This document shows, one piece after another, positions 55,613 through 64,000 of a stretch of 64,000 bases of DNA; positions within the stretch are counted from its first letter, which is position 1; each line of letters opens with the position of its first letter. The notes below the pieces were generated by a model. That model was not told the origin of the DNA, searched no databases, and saw nothing but the letters and a program-made list of their open reading frames with translations. This stretch comes from Nymphaea colorata (taxonomy: Eukaryota; Streptophyta; Magnoliopsida; Nymphaeales; Nymphaeaceae), in the NCBI RefSeq assembly GCF_008831285.2, contig NC_045141.1, positions 10,278,106 to 10,342,105 on the forward strand. The letters are read 5' to 3'. The position numbers and the translations under genes were made by a program.

Positions 55613-57159
55613 CCTTTTATTTTTTTCAATTATTATCCTACAACCTTTTGGGTTTCAGTAGGGGTCTGGTTGACTCGTACTTTGTAAAAAAATAATTTCA
55701 GGACCCAACCAAGAAAGATTTTAGTTGCGCAGAGTAAAGTAAGACAATGTTCAGAATCTCTTATACATGTAGCTATCGCTGCATTACAAATCGTGCTCCT
55801 TCATGATAAAATTCTTTGTAACGTAACAATTGCATTATAGAATGTAGTGGCATGTATATACATCAATATTGATGATCTATCTCACTACAGAAAGTCCCCG
55901 TACATTGGATTTAAAAACAGTTTAACACATAGGTTTTTTTAATTGAACTGTAAAAAAGTAATGTATATATGTTTTCCCAATCACTACGTGCGACGTCAAT
56001 GTATTTAAATCTAAAAATCCAAACCAACAACGTTTTCAATGTTAAGAGACACTACTCCACAAATTAAATAAGAAAAATAAGAGATAACTCCTTTTGAGAA
56101 ACACCAAATGTCCACCCAACTTTTCCTTCTGTTTTTTAAACAAACACTTGATCTCGTCAAAAGTATTGAAGTAATCACCCAAATGATGAAATTATCCCTT
56201 CAGGTGAGCAGGATTTTGCCCACCACCTGAAAGAAGGCCAAAGCACTAAAAAATATTAGTAACCCAAATGATGAAATTATCCCTTCAAATTGAAAATATT
56301 ACCAAGAAAATAAAACTAAAAAGGAAAAATTGCTAATTAATGGCTTCCGTACAAACTCCAAAATTATATAGATCAAGATTGTGGGGATGAGTTTAAGTAG
56401 AAAGATGTAACTCACTAATAGCTATATATATGTAAAAGGTATTCTGGATTTTACAACCAACATGAGCTATTAAGTGAACCAAGTTGAAGAGTACGGTTTC
56501 AAAAATGTCAATGGCTGAAAGCGAGATATATATGTAAAAAAGTATCTCGGGGTTTTTGATGTGGCAACATGCAGGATTGATTATGGAATTTTGCCTCTAA
56601 GGCGAAGATTTTTGTGGAAAATTCTCGCACATAAAAATTAAGGAACTAGAATATAGAACCAAAAGGATCATTCCTTGTTCGTTGAAAACTGCAAACACAA
56701 AAACTGAGGATGTTTTTCCTTTGTTAACAAAAATTAATTTTAAGTCTGATACTTGGATGGAAATAAAACAAAAGAATTAGCCAACCTGTAAAAATAAGCC
56801 AAAGAATTAGCCAACATGTAAAACTAATCCGAAGGTGGATATTAAAAGCACCAAAGGAAGAATATCATTTTGTTCTTCACTGTATGAAAGCTGGGAACAT
56901 CATGAAAGGTGAAATTGGCTTCTTTTTTTTGGTTGGCAATCACCATGATTTCTTGATGTATAGATACACCTTTTGATGGAGGGAAATTGTAACAGTGAAA
57001 GCAACATAATACTTTATTTTTCAGGGCTGATTTCATCTTTCCAATGATGTCTTTCAACATGTGGCGGCATTTTCTTTCCCCTTAGTGCGTTGACTTGTAA
57101 GGAATAGATCCCGCTACCTTTGATTGATTGGAACTGGAACTTGCTAGGAGAAAGGTGTG

Positions 57160-57340
57160 GATATTTATGCATACCGGTGATTTTTGTGGCTGGTATATAT
57201 GCCCTATGGTAGATTTTTGTCACCGTTAAATTGTATGTATACTGGTGATTGTTAAATATTAACACCCATATATGTCTTCACTGCTATAAAACTCCAATGG
57301 CTGTTTTTTGAATGGTAAATCGTGTCGTAACCAGTACCAA
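57160..57340. repeat. TACCGGTGA motif cluster, block D copy 2
   Basis: Diverged copy of 47865-48005 with the words TACCGGTGATTTTTGTGGCT and TATACTGGTGATTG. Confidence 0.5.
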
Positions 57341-57667
57341 AGAAAGAAGCACATATTACCACTATTATTTGAAGCAAGCATGCAACCGCCCTCTTCAGCT
57401 GCCTCTTATCACTCAAGTGTCCCCCCCTCCCTCTCCGTTTTGTGATTGACAGTTGCATCTTTTCTATTTTCATATTTCATGTTAGCTATGTTTTTGTTTT
57501 AATTTACTTTTTTCTCAACATGGTAAGATTTAACCAAGGTTGTATGTCGAATTAAACCATGTCAAATTTACCATGTTTCTTATACTCATCAGGACATCTG
57601 CAGCCGCACAAGCAGTCTAAAGTTACCTCTAACAAACAATGTACCTTAATCACATATAGATGTACAT

Positions 57668-58150
57668 GTTTTGGACATTAATTGAGATGGCCAAAAGTCC
57701 AGTTCAAAATCCAATTTGTTGGTAGATGACATTATTTGAGACTGTTTCTTTTTTAAATTCATGGCAAGTACTGTTCTCAAAAAATTCAAAGCAATTGAAT
57801 AAGCCAGAAATTTTCAGGACTTGTTTTCTATTGACCCAATTTCAGCAAGTGATCAGAAGGCCCATCCTACACTTGGGCCTACATTATTATATGCACAAAT
57901 ATCAGAAAGGAAAGATCTTGTGGAAGAAAATATGAAAAATAAAGGATGTGAAATGGAAAGCTGCTAACTAGCAGGTAAAAACTGAATGTTTCCACCGGCT
58001 CAGCCTTTCCAACCTCTTGATCCTAGAATGCAGTCCCAAACTGAAACTCAACCAGTCACACAGACAAACATAGGGTGCAGTGCACATGCAAGTGGAAGCA
58101 AGAAGTCCATAGGAAATAGTGAAGAAGTTTCTTTAGAACTGTTTGTTTGA
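57668..58150 (+). pseudogene. Decayed protein-coding stretch of unknown family
   Basis: One frame of 160 codons that is interrupted by stops at 57683, 57737, 57800, 57965 and 57983 but otherwise reads as ordinary protein: GQKSSSKSNLLVDDII, MASTVLKKFKAIE, ARNFQDLFSIDPISASDQK, LYAQISERKDLVEENMKNK and, after 57986, MFPPAQPFQPLDPRMQSQTE. The composition (Ser, Gln, Pro, Glu, charged) resembles the disordered part of a plant nuclear regulator. I cannot name the family. Possible further exons lie at about 58456-58530 (VDPGNALWLDPHVGLTE) and 58684-58746 before a GTAAGA donor. Chance alone rarely gives this composition next to AT-rich DNA. Confidence 0.45.
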
Positions 58151-60335
58151 CAATTTTAATGAAGACTGGAAAATATAATGTCATTTAAGGCTACTTCTCC
58201 AAGTTAATATAAAAATAATCAACTATGAAACTGTTCCTTTACAAATTACAATTTTTCAATGAAATAAGTCTTGTTTATAGTGAAACATTGACACGTTATA
58301 GAAAATATGACATCCTTTTAAAGTGCCCGTCCCACAATTAAGGAACTGAGTTTCAGAAGTACCTATGACTAATGAAAGGTTATGGAAGACTGATTTTTTT
58401 TTTTATCCTATCTCTACTGAGGAACTTCAAGACTGATTACCTAAAAAAAATTCACTCTCGGTGGATCCTGGCAATGCATTGTGGTTGGACCCTCATGTTG
58501 GTCTAACTGAATCATCCTTTTGGAGGAGGATGAGTTAGGGCCTGCTACTAAAGAGCATAGCAAGTTATAAGTCTCAGTAGGACATGTATTTTTGTTACTA
58601 TAGGTTAGGTGAGGTTTCCATTATCCTTTTTTTGGTGACAAATCTTATGTGTCCCTAATAACGGGAATCTGTCAATTTTTCAAGGTTTCAAAACCAAAAA
58701 GGCATGGAAGCACATGAGATGTAGCTCCAGTTCCTTCAGAAAAGGTAAGATCTTTGGTGTGAAAATAATGGACAAATAAGATAACAAAGAAAAATAAACG
58801 GCACCAATTCCTATCTCAGTTTATTTGAAATATACCACATATATAATCATCATTCACATTATCGATTGACAAGCATTTTCAGCAATCAGAAAATCCAAAT
58901 ACAGTAATGTTTTTCAAATAGATGAATTTCTTTGTACAACGAAGGGTGTTAAAAAGATTGAAAAGTTGTTTGACATAATAAAATGATTGACAAACACCTG
59001 CTTCATTAATTGAAGAAAAATGTTAAAATCTTGAGCAATTTCTATGAAAAAAATGAAAAAAATCGCATTTTGTATACACACTCTCCCCGGGCCTTTTTTT
59101 ATTAATATTGATACTTATTAAATAGACAAAAATATTGAAGAAATTGTCAAAAAGATGTGGCCCATAAAAATCTTTCTAATCAGGTATTTTCTTTTTATTA
59201 GGGTAAAATGGTCTTTTTCATATTTAATAACAGTGGGGCATGTGCCTGTAGGTAATTGTATAAATATAAATGGTTACTTGTAACTTTTCAGAGGAAAAAT
59301 TCATCAAACCTAATCCGTCTCCTTAATTATTTGTCCGGTCTAATTTGTCTAGCGACATATATGTGTGTGTGTGTAAAGTGGTGCATGGATTCATGAGTTT
59401 GATTCAATTACGGTAGGAAGGTACTCAATCTCCGCCCCATATACTGCATTATTCGTTCGTTACAAAAGAATCTCATCTTATGCTGAGGTACCATTTGGGG
59501 TTCTTCTCAATGACAAACTGTCATTTATTACAACATCATACTACTAATGGTATCAGCTTGGTTTTGAATTGAAATAACATTGTTGTATTCAATGACATGG
59601 ATGTCAAAAGAAAAATCATAGAGTAGAAAGAAAACCCAACTCCTAGGTTGGACCACTAGTCATTTGTTTGTTGGCAACCTCTTCCTAAATATGCTCAAGT
59701 GTTATTCCATACACTAAGGCATGAACGTGTTTGTAGTACAATTACTAGAACTATGTACAAGACAATCTAAGGCATCTAAGCCTTTTGTTATGAGAAACAT
59801 TACTAAAAATAAATTGATATTCAAAAACTTTTCAGATCGTCCTCCAGAGGTTCTTTTATAAGGTGAGATTCTTTATACATAAGAATACCTTCCTTCTGTC
59901 ATTGTATATATACAAGAAAATCTCTTGTCGAGTGAACCAAATTGACTTCAGACTCTGATTCTTTCACGCAACTTCTCTACATACCTTCAACTCTTGCAAC
60001 CTTTCCACAGAAAATAGACAGCCCTCGCCACCATCATCTCTAATTAGCATGGTACTGTCATCTGTCAACAGCTGACCATTGCATCACGTGGCTGAGTTTT
60101 GTTCCCCCTTACCGCGTGGATGCAGAAGGAACACATTGCCTAAGACATTTTTGGTTGAAAGGCATGGAAATATTACTAGAGCCTATAAATGTTTTCTTGA
60201 GGTGTACAAGTTATGTTTGTGCAATTCTTTAATCATAATAACCTATACAGGTGATGAACGCAACTGGGGCAGTCCAATACTGGTGACGATTACAAGTGGT
60301 ATAGATTTCTAATGATGAGGTAGTTCGCAGCCGTA
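58150..60335. other. AT-rich DNA downstream of the decayed coding stretch
   Basis: Apart from the two possible exon scraps noted in the preceding entry, there is nothing recognisable. The 77-codon frame at 60079-60312 has no domain and runs toward the motif cluster. Confidence 0.4.
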
Positions 60336-60440
60336 TATACTTATACCGGTGAAATGTCTCACCACTAAGGTATTTATACCGGTGTTCTCCAGCACCAGTA
60401 GAAATTTCACCGCTATAAACCTATAACAGCACGGTACTAA
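60335..60440. repeat. TACCGGTG motif cluster, third occurrence
   Basis: TATACCGGTGAAATGTC, TATACCGGTGTTC, CACCAGTAGAAATTTCACCG and CTATAAACCTATAAC in both orientations, as in 47865-48005. Confidence 0.55.
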
Positions 60441-60499
60441 TGCCAAGTTCTACATTCCTGTGTATCATGTATTGTTTGTTTGTTATTGAGAGAGAGGGG

Positions 60500-61128
60500 G
60501 GCAGATTGTCACTGGCCATTTCGAAACTCTCTCGCTCTCGCTCTCTTGCACACTCTGTCTCTGCATCCCCTCTCTCTCTTGTAACTCTTTAGTATTTTAA
60601 AAATAAAATAAGAAGGGGTTGCTAGTGAGGAGCTCTGTCCCCTCCGTCGGCAGCATCTGGCAAACCCCTCTTCAAGTATATGAGAAGGAGATGTAGATGG
60701 AAGGCCGTTGGGCCTTCCCTGAAGCAAATCAAAGGAGCACGGAAGACCTTTTCTGTATCACCGATGAAAAAGGAGGGCATGGGCCACCAAGTGGCAGGCC
60801 TGCCTTTTTCTTTTCCCATCGATAGCAGTGCCTCCTTCTGGACGAGAGGGAGAGAAGCAGATGAGGAACACATACCCAGGCAGCCTCGCGTCTCTTTGCC
60901 TTGCAGCAGCACCAGCAGAACAGATCCCGTCAGGGGCCTGGTCCGTTGTGAAAAAGACGACAAAATAGGGAGGGCCCTTCCTATCATAATGGAGAAGGGG
61001 AGGGCTTTTGCCCACCCTTCCGACAGCGTAGGGGGAGTAAAGTGTATTGTTATGTCGTGGTTTATGACCAAAGTGAGGCCGCAATGGCCTCTCACACTTG
61101 CTTAGGAAAAAAAAAAATATAAAGGGCC
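60500..61128. other. GC-rich block with overlapping long frames
   Basis: Overlapping frames of 157 (minus, 60622-61095), 141 (plus, 60680-61105) and 136 codons (minus, 60758-61168) exist because the block is GC-rich and stop-poor. None has a recognised motif, and no promoter is evident. It ends in an A-rich run (about 61107-61121) just before block C copy 2, which could be a retroposed tail or chance. Confidence 0.3.
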
Positions 61129-61499
61129 TTATTATTATATTTGTTATTTCATTGTATTGATCAAGCATGAATGGTCACGTATATCTTTTGTCACTTGCAT
61201 TGCCTAATTCTGTTATTTTTTATAGCTCAAGTAATATTCTCATTTTTTATGGATCTAATTCTACTATTGAAAAGAAATTGTACTGTTGACATTAGCATAT
61301 ATGGATCTATACCTAACGCTTCATGTGAATGAGTCTGCCCTTTTAACTAATAAAAAGACAACACATGAGAAAGCAATCTTTGAAAAGTGTGAGCGATCTA
61401 ATCGCCTTCGCTTGCTGCTTCTGTAGTCTAAAGTTGCTAACTCCTTTGGTCCTCTTAGTCCACTTGATTGTATCATTTCCACCTGCTGAATAAGGTTCT

Positions 61500-63370
61500 T
61501 TCAACATCTCTTACAACATGCATAATGATGGACAGACATTCAATTGATTTGATGTCCAAGTGTGCTGAGGAAGAAGAGAGATTGAAGAGTGAGAATGTGC
61601 ATAGTGCACATGTGGCTTCTCATAAAACTCAACATAAAATCAGACCAAAGAAGAATGTCATAAAGAAAAAGGCTAAAAAGTCTGCTACATGAACATCTGA
61701 CCAATCTACTATGAAGTGCTTCTTCTGTAAGAAGAAATGACATAAAAAGACAAATTGGGAAAAGTATGTGAATTGTTGGCTAGGAAAGATAATTTATCAT
61801 TAATTTCTCATGAATGTAACTTGATTAATATTCCAGTTAATAACTGGTGGGTTAATTCGAGTGACACTGTATATTGCCGATACCTTACAGGCTTTTATGA
61901 ACAAAAGGGAGCCTATGGAACATAAGAGAAGTACTTTCTTCCAAAACAAATGCATTCGCATGTCAAGGCCATTGGGAATTGAAGGAGATGCTAGAGACTG
62001 GTTCTGTTTTACACTTAAGTGGATACATTTTATGTATCATCTTATAGCAGAAACCTTGTTTCTATTTTTTGACTAGATAAACTTGGATACTGTTTTAATT
62101 TAAAAATTCAACATTATTTATTTAGAAAGATTCAATCTGGATTGGTTATACATGTTTGACTGATTAACTACGATCCATGAGTCTCTATCTTGTGGCAAGA
62201 TATCAATTGGTAATAAGTGTGGCATGTTGAATGAAATTCTATATGTTTTGGCTCTATTGCTTAGGACATATTAAGTATAAGCAGAGTAATACATACAAGA
62301 AATGTGCTAAAATGAGCAACAACAAAGTAGAAATTATTCATACAGATGTATGCAGACCGTTTGCCCTAAGTTATATGGGGAAAGGTATTTTGTCACTTTT
62401 ATTGACTATTACTGCTAATTTATCTCTATCCTTTATTTGAAAAATTAGAAGTCTATTAAGCTTTGAAAGACTTTAAGTATGAGGTCGAAAAACAAAATGG
62501 AGAAGTAATGCAAGTGTCTGATCAGATAGAGGTGGTGAGTACTATGGACGTTGTACTATGATGGGGTAACAATAGGGAACCTTAGCATGTTTTCTCAAGG
62601 AAGAAGGCATTGTACCTCAGTGCACTATGTCCGCTAGTGCATATTAGAATGGTACAACTGAAAGAGGAAATCATATGCTTAAAGAAATGGTTCATCCTAT
62701 GTTGAATTATTCACCACTCTTTATTGTGTTGTGGAGTGAGGTTTTTAAGGATAGCTGCACACAATTTGAATAATGTACCTGCTAAAGTTGTTTCTAAAAC
62801 TCCTTATAGTTATTGGCAGGCAGAAAGCCTCCACTATTATATATGCACGTTTGAAGTTATCCAACAGAAGCCAAATTATATAACCCTCACATAAAGGCTT
62901 TTGACCCTATAACAATTAGTAGCTTCTTCATTGGTTAACCAGAAAGGTCAAAAGGTTACATATTTTACTGTTCATGTCATTGACAATAAGATTTGTTATT
63001 CATCTAGATTATGTGGTGCACTTATAGGAGCCCAATGATTTCATAGATGATGATGATCCAATCACCTTTGTGGAAACCATTGAGTGTATGCAATCTGCAC
63101 ATTGGATAGAAGCCATAAAAGAAGAGTTAAACTCTATGGCTAAAACTCAAGTGTGGGACCGTGTCAATCTATCTAAAATAGTCTAACATATGATGCAAAT
63201 AGGTATTTAAGACTGAAAAAACTCTAATGACAAAATTGAGAGGTACAAGGCAACGATGGTTCCTAAAAGGCTTCATTCAAATGGATGGTATTGACTATAA
63301 CGAGACATTTTCAACTAAGAAGTCAATGAATGAAGATTGTTTTACTTTCAAATGGATGTAAACATTAAAT
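61500..63370 (+). pseudogene. Copia retrotransposon remnant in block C copy 2 (gag end to RT start)
   Basis: Same order as in copy 1: Lys-rich gag tail, zinc knuckle starting CFFCKKK (about 61713), altered protease region, GAG-pre-integrase (about 62243), integrase start (VEIIHTDVCRPF), and the QNGTTERGNHMLKE and KTPYSYWQ words. It then continues where copy 1 is deleted: a linker with FDPITISSFF and an IGYPERSKGY-type word in broken frames (about 62895-62960), and the start of RT with DDDPITFVETIE, HWIEAIKEELNSMAKTQVW and ERYKA (63047-63250). Multiple stops throughout; no LTR identified. Confidence 0.85.
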
Positions 63371-63419
63371 GGTGATTTACACGAAGATGGGATGGAGAAT
63401 TGTTCTCCTATTAACCGTA

Positions 63420-63790
63420 TCAGCGTTTTCAAATATTCATATACTTGGATTCAAACCCAGATTTTAATATGAATGAAAGAAATGTCGTATTCAAATCTGA
63501 ATCCCAAACCAAATTTCAAAATTTGAATCTAATTTGAATCTGATTTTTATATTCATGTCTGAGACTGAATCCAATTTTGGTTGATTTTCATATTGTGAGA
63601 GCATCGAATATAGGATTTTTGTTTAAAACTAAATACGAATTTGAATTCAATTGGATATTTATGTACATCTAAATGTGAATTTAATCAAATATTATTTCTT
63701 AAGTCTGAACTGATCTGATTTCTGAACTAAATATTAAATTTTTTCTTCTTCCAATCTTTTCGAAACAATTCTGTCAGATATCTGATTCAT
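63420..63790. repeat. GAATCC/GGATATCC-type interspersed repeat, copy 3
   Basis: Follows the RT remnant and aligns by eye with 11360-11700 (TTGGATATTTATGTACATCT, TTATTTCTTAAGTCTGAA, then CAATCTTTTCGAAACAATT). Only its right end survives in block C copy 1. Confidence 0.6.
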
Positions 63791-63799
63791 GGCCAATAT

Positions 63800-64000
63800 A
63801 TTCATGGCATTTACTCAAACTCAGTAAACCTTGACTTGAGCTCGACTCATTTGCTAAAAGAGTCCATTTCTGGCATATAAACAAGTTCAGTTCAAGTTAA
63901 CATGAACTCAACTCAATTAAACTTGATGAACTCAATAAATTTTTTAGGTTTCATATAATCTTTTATATATTTAAAAGCATTACCAATTATTCTTGCTCAA
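63800..64000. repeat. GAGCTCGAC-rich sequence, block C copy 2
   Basis: Near-identical to 43625-43812; contains CTTGACTTGAGCTCGACTCA, related to the hAT-type ends at 9489-10665, but no complete element is visible before the window ends. Confidence 0.5.

Larger units (their letters stand above)
55115..57575 (+). repeat. Segmental duplication block D, copy 2
   Basis: Collinear with 44800-48215; shared blocks include CTTTTATTTTTTTCAATTAT (about 45416 and 55614), GATCAAGATTGTGGGGAT and the GGGCTGATTTCATCTTTCC stretch (about 46742 and 57024). Keeps the empty target site of the 46826-47760 element at about 57093-57100. Confidence 0.85.
61129..64000 (+). repeat. Segmental duplication block C, copy 2 (runs off the window)
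   Basis: Homologous to 41772-43812. It is the more complete copy, retaining about 915 bp (62832-63745) missing from copy 1. Confidence 0.9.

Noticed and set aside
60622-61095. 157-codon minus-strand frame as a possible gene
   Set aside because: A 141-codon plus-strand frame and another minus-strand frame occupy the same GC-rich bases; no motif or promoter favours any.
1-64000. Search for tRNA, rRNA, CRISPR arrays, organelle-derived DNA and viral genes
   Set aside because: None recognised by eye. The retroelement parts are ordinary plant Ty1/copia or LTR relics without an envelope gene.

Overview
The window is nuclear DNA from a land plant, most likely a flowering plant. It is AT-rich, most of it is decayed transposable elements, and the recognisable host exons belong to plant families (a VAL/HSI2-type B3 regulator and a large plant GH2 beta-galactosidase) split by introns with GT/AG borders. 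I see no bacterial operons, CRISPR, rRNA or tRNA genes, and the species cannot be named. Only one gene looks possibly intact, a small minus-strand gene at 18466-18756 with its own TATA box. Everything else is pseudogenes, single exons, mobile elements or simple repeats.

1-15 kb: no convincing gene. It holds microsatellites, four copies of a short GGGGCAGAG-ended repeat, a C-poor stretch with a 169 bp tandem duplication, a CACTA-like region (5878-8932), and a non-autonomous hAT element with long inverted ends and an 8 bp target duplication (9489-10665). 15-29 kb: the 3' half of a dead Ty1/copia element with its right LTR (about 16255-18253), the small gene on the other strand, a second copia remnant (about 22028), a hAT MITE with perfect 8 bp target duplications (25017-25370), a degenerate minisatellite, and a complete TRIM miniature retrotransposon (26898-27355).

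29-41 kb: a VAL-type B3 gene (PHD-like zinc-finger exons at 29929-31991, B3 exons to 36898) broken by several single-base frameshifts, a lost B3 exon and a 3.3 kb LTR-like insertion (32413-35723). An isolated, still open exon of a GH2 beta-galactosidase follows at 40458-40697.

41-64 kb: two pairs of segmental duplications. Block C (41772-43812 and 61129-64000) carries the same decayed copia element in both copies. Block D (about 44800-48215 and 55115-57575) carries no recognised gene. Copy 1 of D contains a 935 bp TIR element (46826-47760), and copy 2 keeps the corresponding empty site. Between and after them are a 690 bp tandem duplication, three phase-compatible candidate exons on the minus strand (48.7-49.9 kb), and a decayed plus-strand coding stretch (57668-58150) that I cannot name.

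No working pathway can be read from the window. It records gene decay, retrotransposon turnover, DNA-transposon insertion and duplication.
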